From NCBI GenBank assembly GCA_030685025.1, contig JAUXWC010000126.1:1-36099 (forward strand): a stretch of DNA of 36,099 bases, written 5' to 3'. Within the stretch, counting starts at the first letter, position 1; the number at the start of each line of letters is the position of its first letter. The position numbers and the translations under genes are program-made. This stretch comes from Rhodoferax sp. GTDB lineage: Bacteria > Pseudomonadota > Gammaproteobacteria > Burkholderiales > Burkholderiaceae_C. The notes under the pieces were generated by a model. That model had not been told where the DNA came from and searched no databases. It saw nothing but the letters and a program-made list of their open reading frames with translations. Positions 1 through 6,417 of this stretch are shown here, piece by piece.

Positions 1-83
1 TCGGTCGAGCCAACGACCCCCCACCCGGCCATCAACTGATGTGGCAAGGCTACGCCTACCTGCAAATCCTATGCATTGGATTT

Positions 84-108
84 ACCCTGGGCGCAGAAAG
101 CCCAGGGT
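84..108. other. Perfect 9-bp hairpin downstream of the toxin-antitoxin cluster
   Basis: ACCCTGGGC and GCCCAGGGT flank a 7-nt loop. It lies about 50 bp past the stop of the last minus-strand antitoxin gene, so it could end that transcript, but neither side has a good T-tract. The rest of 1-156 shows no gene. Confidence 0.4.
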
Positions 109-156
109 GAAGACATTTATGGGTAAAGGGCAGGGCTAGGCAGGGGCAAAACTGAT

Positions 157-459
157 TTACGCGGTCACCGGCTCCGGCGCAGTCACGCGCTTGATGCGCT
201 TGCGGTCTTTGGCGGTCTGGCGTGCGGTCCAAAAATCACGCTGGGTTTGCAGCGCCAGCCAGTAGCCCGGCGTCGTGCCCAGGGCTTCCGACAATCGCAA
301 GTCCACAGCAGCAGACACGGCGGCATGGCAGTGCAGCACGCGGGACAACATCACCCGACTGATTCCGATATGCGCGGCGAAGGCGGTCACGCTCACGCTC
401 AGGTCATCAAGCCAGCCGGTCAGCAGTTCGCCGGGGTGGGCAGGGTTGTGCATGTTCAT
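157..459 (-). CDS. higA: HigA-family antitoxin (XRE helix-turn-helix)
   Basis: This 100-residue protein opens with NPAHPGELL, the signature of HigA/VapI-type antitoxins, followed by an XRE helix-turn-helix (about residues 22-65) and the family's C-terminal YWLALQTQRDFW stretch. HigA proteins bind their own operator and neutralise a RelE-fold HigB ribonuclease. Its start overlaps the stop of the preceding antitoxin gene by 4 bp (456-459), so it is the third gene of a toxin, antitoxin, antitoxin transcript. No cognate HigB of the classical type sits beside it. It may be an orphan left by loss of its toxin or a second regulator of the neighbouring pair; the sequence cannot decide which. Confidence 0.85.
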   Translation of the reverse strand: MNMHNPAHPGELLTGWLDDLSVSVTAFAAHIGISRVMLSRVLHCHAAVSAAVDLRLSEALGTTPGYWLALQTQRDFWTARQTAKDRKRIKRVTAPEPVTA

Positions 460-755
460 GCGTGCTCTGGAACCACGCTCAGGCGCAGGCCCACGGCGTG
501 CAACACTTTATGAACGGTTGTCAAAGTCGGATTGCCATCCGCGCTCAGTGCCTTGAATAGCATCTTGTCGCCCACATCAGCGCGGCGCGCCACCTCCGCC
601 ATGCCGTGCGCTTTGGCAACGTGCCGCAGTGCCACCAGCAGCGCGGCGGGGTCGTCCAGCTCCATAACGGCCTCGATATAGGCGGCGGCTTCGGCTGGGT
701 CTTTCAAGGATTGACCCATGTAGTCGTCATAGCTCTTGTCACGCGGTGCATTCAT
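456..755 (-). CDS. Addiction-module antidote protein (probable HigA-like antitoxin)
   Basis: This 99-residue protein resembles the putative addiction-module antidote family (TIGR02684 type): an N-terminal part with LKDPAEAAAYIEAVME and LVALRHVAKAHGM, then a helix-turn-helix (VARRADVGDKMLFKAL, about residues 55-72) and a TVHKVLHAVGLRLSV end. Members pair with a phage Gp49/HigB-like toxin encoded just upstream, as here. Its start overlaps the toxin's stop by 4 bp (752-755), and its own stop overlaps the next gene by 4 bp, which implies translational coupling of all three. It likely blocks the toxin and represses the operon. Confidence 0.85.
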   Translation of the reverse strand: MNAPRDKSYDDYMGQSLKDPAEAAAYIEAVMELDDPAALLVALRHVAKAHGMAEVARRADVGDKMLFKALSADGNPTLTTVHKVLHAVGLRLSVVPEHA

Positions 756-1078
756 GGCTTACCCCTTTGTTTCCAGTCGTTCAAATAATCAATGGCCTGC
801 TTTATGGCGCGGTCTTGGTCGGTCTTATCGCTGCCACACAGCAGCAACACCAGCACCGGGCCTTGCCTGCTCAGGTACACCCTGTACCCCGGCCCGTAGT
901 CAATCTTCAACTCTTGCACGCCATCGCGTAACGGCTTGCAGTCTCCAAAATTGCCAGCCCCCAAACGTGCCAGCCGTGCCCTTATTTGCGCCCTTGCCCG
1001 AATGTCTTTCAAGGCTTCAAGCCATTGCGTCAACGGCTCCCGGTCTTGCGTGTCGGTGTAAATGCGAACTTCCATCAT
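752..1078 (-). CDS. RelE/ParE-superfamily toxin (phage Gp49/HigB-like)
   Basis: This 108-residue protein matches the Gp49-like/HigB addiction toxin family (TIGR02683 type): EVRIYTDTQDREPLTQWLEALKD at the start, a basic central helix region (RARAQIRARLARL), GVQELKIDYGPGYRVYLSRQG, and the family's LLLCGSDKTDQDRAIKQA helix near the end. RelE-fold toxins of this type cut mRNA on the ribosome. The gene starts 16 bp after the integrase stop on the same strand, so it may also be read from the integrase transcript. Two adjacent ATG codons (1078 and 1075) are possible starts and no strong ribosome site separates them. Confidence 0.87.
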   Translation of the reverse strand: MMEVRIYTDTQDREPLTQWLEALKDIRARAQIRARLARLGAGNFGDCKPLRDGVQELKIDYGPGYRVYLSRQGPVLVLLLCGSDKTDQDRAIKQAIDYLNDWKQRGKP

Positions 1079-1094
1079 GGTATCTTAAAGCGTA

Positions 1095-2474
1095 CTATCC
1101 CGCTACCACGCGCAGCGCACCGGGCGCGGCTTTGGCATCAAACACTATCCCGGCCTGTTCCAGAATCCACGCCTCGATTTTTTCGTGATGCACGCGCAGC
1201 AGGTCGAGCGGTCGAACGGTGTAATGCTTTTCGGCGGTCGCGCTGGGTTTGTGTCCCATCAATTGAGCCACCACGCCAGCCGGAATTTCTAGCCACTCGG
1301 TCAGCGACTTGAACGAACGGCGCAGGCCGTGCAGGGTCAGGCCATCAATGCCAGCCACTTTGCAGGCGGTTGAGTGGGGATGGTTCGGCTCTGTCAGGTG
1401 TCCCGTGTCGCTGTTGGGGCTTGAGAAAACCCATTCATTGCGGCGGGGCAGGGTGCCCAGAAGTTGCGAGACAAACGGCGTCAAGGGAATGACTCGCACG
1501 CCTTCCACCTTGTCGCGGATGGTCAAGCCCTTCCATTGGGTGTTCATATCCTCCCAGCGCATCGCCAGCACTTCGCCGGGTCTTGCGCCAGTGAGTAGCA
1601 GGGTTTGCAGGTAAGCGGCAATTAGCGGGTTCCCAATGTTTCGCACTGCCTCAAACCAGACGGTCAATTGCTCGCGCTGCAATGAGTCTGATTTAGTCCC
1701 GGCCTTGCCCAATGCTTCGCGGCTCTTTTTGGTCTTGGCTGGGTTCTTGGCAGGCAGCAGGGCGGCATAGGCGGGATGTTCTTCGCACCAGCCTAAAAAC
1801 ACCTTGAGCATTCGCCATGCCAGCCGGGCAGACGTGGCGCGGGTCTTGGCTTCCTTTGCGGCCCATGCCTCTATCACTGGCGCGGTCAGGTCACGCAGGG
1901 GCAATGCCATCAAAGGGAATAGCGGCCCCGGCTGGGTTGTGCCAGTGCCACGCTTGAACGGCTCACCACCGGGTGCGACTTTGCGGATGTGGTCGCGGTA
2001 GTGCAAGTCACCCCATTGTGGGCGGCGTTCGTCAATGTAAACGGCCCACACTTCGCCCACGGGCACGGCTTCAACTTTCGCGGCTTCTACGTTGGCAGCG
2101 GCGGCGGCAATTGCGGCAGCTTTGTCGGCGTCTTGCTGGCGCTCCAATTCGCGGGGGTCATCCCCATCGCTCCGCACCACCACGGCAAGGCGGCGGGCTT
2201 CGGTTCGGGCGGCTTCAATATCCCATACCCTCACATCCCCAATGGTGCGGCGAATGGTTTGCCGGTTCAGCTTTGCCTCATAGACAAACGCCTTCAAGCC
2301 CTTGGGGTTCTTGACACTGGCAGCGGTTGCACGCACGCGCAGGCCGGGCGCTTTGGTGTCGCGTAGAAACACTTGGGTTTTGCCGGCCGGGCAGGTCAGA
2401 CGCTCGATTAGCCCGGCGGTCAGGTCTTGCGCTTCGCCGAGGTCTGGCGCGTCAGACTTCTTTGGTCTTGCCAT
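1095..2474 (-). CDS. int: Tyrosine-type site-specific integrase
   Basis: This 459-residue integrase has an N-terminal arm-DNA-binding domain of the DUF4102 type (about residues 15-115), a core-binding domain (about 140-250) and a C-terminal catalytic domain. The catalytic residues are visible: Arg298 (TGARPGE), His382 and Arg385 (LHGLRRSF), His408 (LMGHK) and Tyr418 (HYTVRPL). The family joins element and tRNA attachment sites by strand exchange through the tyrosine. The start at 2474 gives a typical MARPKKSD N-terminus and lies about 170 bp from the tRNA fragment at 2647-2693. All catalytic residues are present, so it may be active. It is followed after 16 bp by the toxin gene. Confidence 0.93.
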   Translation of the reverse strand: MARPKKSDAPDLGEAQDLTAGLIERLTCPAGKTQVFLRDTKAPGLRVRATAASVKNPKGLKAFVYEAKLNRQTIRRTIGDVRVWDIEAARTEARRLAVVVRSDGDDPRELERQQDADKAAAIAAAAANVEAAKVEAVPVGEVWAVYIDERRPQWGDLHYRDHIRKVAPGGEPFKRGTGTTQPGPLFPLMALPLRDLTAPVIEAWAAKEAKTRATSARLAWRMLKVFLGWCEEHPAYAALLPAKNPAKTKKSREALGKAGTKSDSLQREQLTVWFEAVRNIGNPLIAAYLQTLLLTGARPGEVLAMRWEDMNTQWKGLTIRDKVEGVRVIPLTPFVSQLLGTLPRRNEWVFSSPNSDTGHLTEPNHPHSTACKVAGIDGLTLHGLRRSFKSLTEWLEIPAGVVAQLMGHKPSATAEKHYTVRPLDLLRVHHEKIEAWILEQAGIVFDAKAAPGALRVVAG

Positions 2475-2495
2475 CTTGCAACCCTCTCATTAAAT

Positions 2496-2517
2496 CCATG
2501 TAGCCACCATGTAGCCA
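2496..2517. repeat. Tandem 11-bp direct repeat next to the integrase start (possible arm sites)
   Basis: CCATGTAGCCA occurs twice head to tail between the integrase start codon and the tRNA fragment. Tyrosine integrases bind short directly repeated arm sites in this position, so these are candidates, but binding is inferred. GTTGATT (2590-2596) and AATCAAC (2543-2549, 2617-2623) add further repeats in the same 170-bp stretch. Confidence 0.45.
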
Positions 2518-2646
2518 CTTTCCCGCTATTTAGGCGAATATCAATCAACACTCAAGCTGTTCATCCGTCCAGCATCAATCACGTAAGTTGTTGATTTATA
2601 TTGATTCTACTACTCTAATCAACATGGTGAAATACGTTAAAGCTGC

Positions 2647-2693
2647 GACTCATAATCCTTTGGTCGTTGGTTCAAGTCCAACACGCCCTACCA
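2647..2693 (+). other. Attachment site: 3' fragment of a CAU-anticodon tRNA gene
   Basis: The stretch carries a CTCATAA anticodon loop, the 3' strand of the anticodon stem, a variable loop, a full T-arm (GTTGG, TTCAAGT, CCAAC), a 3' acceptor strand and CCA ending at 2693. The 5' half of a tRNA (acceptor strand and D-arm) is absent, and the bases before GACTCATAA do not pair with the anticodon stem. It is therefore the duplicated 3' end left by integration. The CTCATAATC loop and GGTC variable region resemble the minor isoleucine tRNA (CAU, lysidine-modified) more than elongator methionine tRNA, but both remain possible. Confidence 0.8.
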
Positions 2694-2900
2694 TTTTCAC
2701 CCATCTTGCCGATGCCGCAGCGGGGTTCACACTTGGCTGTGTCGGGCGAACTGAATGCGTCGCGGTTGGCACTATTTCCACTCAAGCCATTTTCGCCCGC
2801 ACGTTTTGATACAAAGGTGTAGAGTGGTTCGTGACTGAGCGCATGACGCACCGCGCCACGTGTCCGCCGGTCGCGAACAGGAGAAGTGGATGGTGCCATC

Positions 2901-3206
2901 ATGATGAACTTTTTCAAGCGCGCTGCCCCGCCACTGGACCGACCAGCGATGAAAGCGGCGACTCGCACAACGCGGTCGAAGGCCCAGGAGCGCCGAGGTC
3001 TGTCAGGCCCCGTGCCGGTGCCCGAAGTCATCGAAGGCAACGAGGATTCGGACTGGGCCTTGTGGGCGGATTCGGTCTCGTTTCAGAACAGTCAAATGCC
3101 CTCGCTCTCGCCGCCTTGTGCGCCTGGCGCGGCGCGAGGTGATTCGCCTGCCGAGCGAGCTGAACAGGACGACGCGTTCGGTTCGGTTCACAAGCACGCC
3201 CCATAG
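2901..3206 (+). CDS. Small conserved-looking hypothetical protein
   Basis: This is an about 101-residue protein of unknown function. It starts with a basic region (MMNFFKRAAPP..., Arg/Lys rich) and continues with an acidic, Trp-containing segment (PVPEVIEGNEDSDWALWADSVSFQNSQ) and a DAFGSVHKHAP end. The mix of basic head and acidic Trp-rich middle looks like a real, conserved soluble protein rather than a shadow frame, but I cannot name a domain. The start is uncertain: a GTG at 2886 and ATGs at 2901 and 2904 are in frame. The AGGAG near 2879 is too close to the GTG and rather far from the ATGs. It is the first chromosomal gene after the integrative element. Confidence 0.55.
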   Translation: MMNFFKRAAPPLDRPAMKAATRTTRSKAQERRGLSGPVPVPEVIEGNEDSDWALWADSVSFQNSQMPSLSPPCAPGAARGDSPAERAEQDDAFGSVHKHAP

Positions 3207-3351
3207 CGCATCGAGCCGCTGGCGGCGCTGGTATTCGTAGTAACCCGCTGTCGAACTTGTTGACACAATTCATTGTGAATTGTCAACGCATCCCCGGATC
3301 TCCACACGGCCCCGTCAAAGTCTGGGCAAGAGCATTTGAGCGCGGGATCGG

Positions 3352-3690
3352 GTGGCGATCGACGCGGGTACCTTTTGCAATCCGGCCGTGCTCGGCGTGG
3401 CGATTTGCGGCACGACCCTGGGCAATACCATTGAATCCAACATTGGTGGTGGCGATTCCGGAGGTCCGTCTTTTGTGATGGTGGGCGATGAGTATCAACT
3501 GGTCGCCAACAACACATTCGGCTTTGCGATGGGCATCTCTCCGCGCGGTGGCTTCGGTGACGGCATGGGCGGCATCTTGCTTGACCCGTACCGTGCGTGG
3601 ATCGGTTCAACCGTTCCAGAGCCAGGCTCTTTGGCTTTGCTTGGCTTGGGTCTGGCCGGACTCGTAGCGGCTCGTCGCCGTCGCAAATGA
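3352..3690 (+). pseudogene. C-terminal remnant of a trypsin-like serine protease with PEP-CTERM anchor
   Basis: The 112-residue open frame carries the trypsin-family nucleophile motif GGGDSGGP (Ser36) and the following beta-strand pattern. It ends in a PEP-CTERM sorting tail: VPEPGSLALLG, a hydrophobic helix and a RRRRK end (residues 88-112). The catalytic His and Asp, the signal peptide and the N-terminal barrel are missing, and no upstream frame between 3207 and 3351 supplies them. The GTG at 3352 is only the first possible start and has no ribosome site. It is therefore most likely a truncated gene. PEP-CTERM tails are processed by exosortase, so the genome should encode or have encoded that system elsewhere. 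Confidence 0.7.
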
Positions 3691-3715
3691 CCCGCCCGTG
3701 TCCGACTTGGTTTGC

Positions 3716-3739
3716 AAACGCCCCTCGCGGGGCGTTTTT
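3716..3739 (+). terminator. Rho-independent terminator after the protease remnant
   Basis: AAACGCCCC pairs with GGGGCGTTT around a TCGC loop, followed by a run of Ts to 3739. It lies 25 bp after the protease stop and would insulate dnaB from upstream transcription. Confidence 0.85.
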
Positions 3740-3743
3740 ACTT

Positions 3744-3768
3744 GGTGCGCCCAGTATGGGCGCGCACC
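3744..3768. other. Second hairpin directly after the terminator
   Basis: GGTGCGCCC pairs with GGGCGCGCACC except for a 2-nt bulge. It has no T-tract, so its role is unknown. The rest of 3769-3900 shows no gene. Confidence 0.35.
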
Positions 3769-3904
3769 TGGGCGTGGCGGTGGCTTGCCTGACCCACGTC
3801 TTGGGAGTCCGTTCTCGCCAATGGATGGGCGAGTCGCGAGGTGATTTGCACAGCCTGTCCACAGCGAACTTGATTGCTGTCAACAGGCATTCACTGGCAA
3901 TCGC

Positions 3905-3933
3905 TTGACTCTGCGGGTAGCATCAAAGGCTAT
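3905..3933 (+). promoter_or_regulatory. Candidate sigma-70 promoter for dnaB
   Basis: TTGACT at 3905-3910 is followed after 17 bp by GGCTAT at 3928-3933. A ribosome site AAGGA (3936-3940) lies 7 bp before the dnaB ATG. The short gap between the -10 box and the start implies a very short leader. Confidence 0.45.
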
Positions 3934-3947
3934 TCAAGGAACCGACC

Positions 3948-6407
3948 ATGTCTGCCGTGCTTTCTGCCGTGGATGACCACTACGGCGCTGATTTTCAGGT
4001 TGCGCAATTGCGCATACCCCCGCATTCGATTGAGGCTGAGTCCAGCGTGCTGGGCGGCCTGCTGCTGGACAATGGGGCCTGGGATCGGGTCGGCGACGCG
4101 CTGGCCGACAGCGATTTCTATCGCTATGAGCATCGGTTGGTGTATGCCGCGATTGGCGCGCTGATCAACGCGTCCAAGCCGGCGGACGTGATTACCGTTT
4201 TCGAGCAGTTGCAGAGCCTGGGCAAGGCTGAGGAAATCGGTGGTCTGGCCTATCTGAATTCGCTGGCGCAATACGTTCCCAGCGCCGGCAATATTCGGCG
4301 CTATGCCGAGATCGTGCGTGAGCGCTCCATCCTGCGCAAACTGGTGACCGCCAGCGACGAGATCGCCACCAACGCCTTTAACCCCAAGGGTCGGCCGGTG
4401 GCGGCGATTCTGGACGAGTCCGAGCAAAAAATCTTCAACATTGGTGAAGAAGGCTCGCGCATGAAGCAGGGCTTCCAGTCCATGGACACACTGGTAGTGA
4501 GTCTGTTGGACCGGGTTCAGGAGATGGCGGACAACCCGAATGACGTGACGGGCGTGCCCACCGGTTTTTACGACCTGGACCGCATGACCGCGGGCTTTCA
4601 GGCCGGTGATCTGATCGTGCTGGCGGCTCGGCCCTCCATGGGCAAAGCGCAACCCTTGGATGCCAAGGTGAAGACCCTGACCGGGTGGAAAGCAATGGGT
4701 GACCTTGAAGTGGGTGATGGTTTGGCATCGATCGACGGGCGGCCGTCGGTGGTCACGGGAACCCACCCACAAGGCGTGCTGGATACGTATACCGTGATGT
4801 TCTCGGATGGTCGTTCCACCCAGGCTTGCGCTGAGCATCTCTGGCGTGTGATGTACCGTGAGTGGGATGCGCCACGGGTGCTCAGTACCAAGGACGTCGA
4901 GACCTTGCTGAGCAAAAAGCGCTATCACAATCGTCTTTGGATCGAGTTGGTGTCGGGTGATTTTGGCGCCAATGAGGAACTGCCCTTGGACCCCTGGGTG
5001 CTGGGCAGTTTGATCGGCGACGGATGCCTGACCGGCTCTGGAACGATTCGGTTCTCCAGCGCGTCGCAGGAAATGCTGGACCGCATGATGCAACGCCTGC
5101 CAGATGACATCGAATTGGCCCACGCCGGTCGTTATGACTACCGCGTTGTGCAGTCGAGTCGTGGCCGCGTCAAGGGGTATCAGGGACTGATGCCCAATCC
5201 AGTGCGGGTTGCGATCAGTGCCTTGGGTCTATCGGGCTTGGCAAGCGATCAGAAGTTCATCCCTGAGCTCTATTTGCAGGCGAACAAGTCCGCACGACTA
5301 GATTTGCTGCGTGGCCTACTCGACACCGATGGCTGGGTCGAAAAGTGGGGTAGTGTTCGGCTGTCCACCGCGAGTCGCCGGCTCGCCAGCGATGTCGCGA
5401 CATTGGTCAGGTCGCTCGGTGGGTGGTGCTCCATCGCCGAAAAGACGACACGCTTTACCAATGCTCTGGGGCAGAAGGTGCCGGGGATGAAGGCCTATGT
5501 GTGCCACATTGCGCACCCCGATCCACAGTCGCTTTTCCTGCTATCCGACAAGGTTGCGCGCTTGCCGACCGCCAGAGCCAGGCAAAAACGCCTGACCGTC
5601 AGCTCGATCAAACCCAGCCGCAACGTGCCTTGCCAATGCATTTCAGTCAGCCATCCAAGCCGTTTGTACGTCACCGACGAGTATGTCGTCACGCACAACA
5701 CCGCCCTGGCCATCAACATTGCCGAACACGTGGCCCTGCACGAAGGCTTGCCGGTGGCCGTGTTTTCCATGGAAATGGGCGCGGCGCAACTGGCGGTGCG
5801 TATCGTGGGCTCCATCGGGCGCATCGACCAGGGCCACTTGCGTACCGGCAAGCTCACCGATGACGAGTGGCCACGCTTGACCGAGGCGATCGAGAAGCTG
5901 CGCACCATTTCTCTGCATATTGACGAGTCGGCCGGCTTGACCTCCAGCGAGTTGCGCGCCAGCGCGCGGCGTTTGTCGCGCCAATGCGGCAAGCTGGGCC
6001 TGATCGTGGTGGACTACCTGCAACTCATGAGTGGCTCCTCCAACGATGGCGAAAACCGCGCCACCGAACTGGGCGAAATCTCGCGGGGCCTCAAGATGCT
6101 GGCCAAGGAGTTGCAGTGTCCGGTGATTGCCTTGTCGCAGTTGAACCGGAGCGTGGAAACGCGACCTGACAAACGCCCCATGATGAGCGACCTGCGCGAG
6201 TCAGGCGCCATCGAGCAGGACGCCGACATCATCATGTTCATTTATCGCGATGAGTACTACACCAAGGACGCCTGCAAAGAGCCCGGCGTGGCCGAGGTGA
6301 TCATCGCGAAGCAGCGTAACGGACCGACCGGCATGGTCAAGCTGGCTTTCCTGAAGCCGATCACCAAGTTCGAGAGCTTGGCTAGTGGCGGCAGGGGCGA
6401 CTTTTAA
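3948..6407 (+). CDS. dnaB: Replicative DNA helicase DnaB with embedded intein
   Basis: DnaB is the hexameric helicase that unwinds DNA at the replication fork and recruits primase. The 819-residue precursor consists of the DnaB N-domain and linker (about residues 20-200), the start of the RecA-like motor up to Lys233 of the Walker A motif (ARPSMGK), a 351-residue intein (234-584), and the rest of the motor from Thr585. Walker B (LIVVDYLQLM) and the LRESGAIEQDAD and AKQRNGPTG motifs follow. Without the intein the protein is 468 residues, normal for DnaB. The split falls inside the P-loop, so the unspliced precursor should have no ATPase activity, and splicing is essential if this is the only dnaB. 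The gene stands alone after a terminator and converges on the PhoH gene with a 10-bp gap. Confidence 0.97.
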   Translation: MSAVLSAVDDHYGADFQVAQLRIPPHSIEAESSVLGGLLLDNGAWDRVGDALADSDFYRYEHRLVYAAIGALINASKPADVITVFEQLQSLGKAEEIGGLAYLNSLAQYVPSAGNIRRYAEIVRERSILRKLVTASDEIATNAFNPKGRPVAAILDESEQKIFNIGEEGSRMKQGFQSMDTLVVSLLDRVQEMADNPNDVTGVPTGFYDLDRMTAGFQAGDLIVLAARPSMGKAQPLDAKVKTLTGWKAMGDLEVGDGLASIDGRPSVVTGTHPQGVLDTYTVMFSDGRSTQACAEHLWRVMYREWDAPRVLSTKDVETLLSKKRYHNRLWIELVSGDFGANEELPLDPWVLGSLIGDGCLTGSGTIRFSSASQEMLDRMMQRLPDDIELAHAGRYDYRVVQSSRGRVKGYQGLMPNPVRVAISALGLSGLASDQKFIPELYLQANKSARLDLLRGLLDTDGWVEKWGSVRLSTASRRLASDVATLVRSLGGWCSIAEKTTRFTNALGQKVPGMKAYVCHIAHPDPQSLFLLSDKVARLPTARARQKRLTVSSIKPSRNVPCQCISVSHPSRLYVTDEYVVTHNTALAINIAEHVALHEGLPVAVFSMEMGAAQLAVRIVGSIGRIDQGHLRTGKLTDDEWPRLTEAIEKLRTISLHIDESAGLTSSELRASARRLSRQCGKLGLIVVDYLQLMSGSSNDGENRATELGEISRGLKMLAKELQCPVIALSQLNRSVETRPDKRPMMSDLRESGAIEQDADIIMFIYRDEYYTKDACKEPGVAEVIIAKQRNGPTGMVKLAFLKPITKFESLASGGRGDF
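4647..5699 (+). mobile_element. DnaB intein, class 3 signature, with LAGLIDADG homing endonuclease
   Basis: The intein covers precursor residues 234-584 and is inserted between Lys233 and Thr585 of the Walker A motif. Residue 1 is Ala instead of Cys or Ser. The class 3 (WCT) residues are present: Trp299 in the block B region (AEHLWR, with His297), Cys564 in block F (PCQCISV) and Thr585 as the +1 residue, preceded by His583-Asn584. In class 3 inteins the block F Cys starts splicing by forming a branched intermediate directly. Two dodecapeptide motifs, LGSLIGDG (about 352-359) and LRGLLDTDG (about 454-462), retain acidic residues Asp358 and Asp461, so the homing endonuclease may be active. The frame is open throughout. 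Confidence 0.95.
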
Positions 6408-6417
6408 TCAGTTGGGG

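Larger units (their letters stand above)
1..2693. mobile_element. End of a tRNA-targeted integrative element
   Basis: A P4-type tyrosine integrase gene (1095-2474) points away from a 3' tRNA fragment at 2647-2693, the usual layout at one end of a genomic island or integrative element inserted in a tRNA gene. Between the integrase and the window edge lies only a toxin-antitoxin cluster. The element must continue leftward past position 1, and the intact tRNA gene should lie at the far end. The right boundary is seen directly as the CCA end of the tRNA fragment at 2693; the left boundary is not visible. Nothing here tells whether the element is conjugative. Confidence 0.75.

Noticed and set aside
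3840-3870. TGTCCACAG near dnaB considered as a DnaA box cluster or origin
   Set aside because: It differs from TTATCCACA at key positions and is single; no AT-rich unwinding region is present.
3930-5123. 397-residue minus-strand frame opposite dnaB
   Set aside because: It mirrors the DnaB and intein coding frame and has no recognisable domain or ribosome site.
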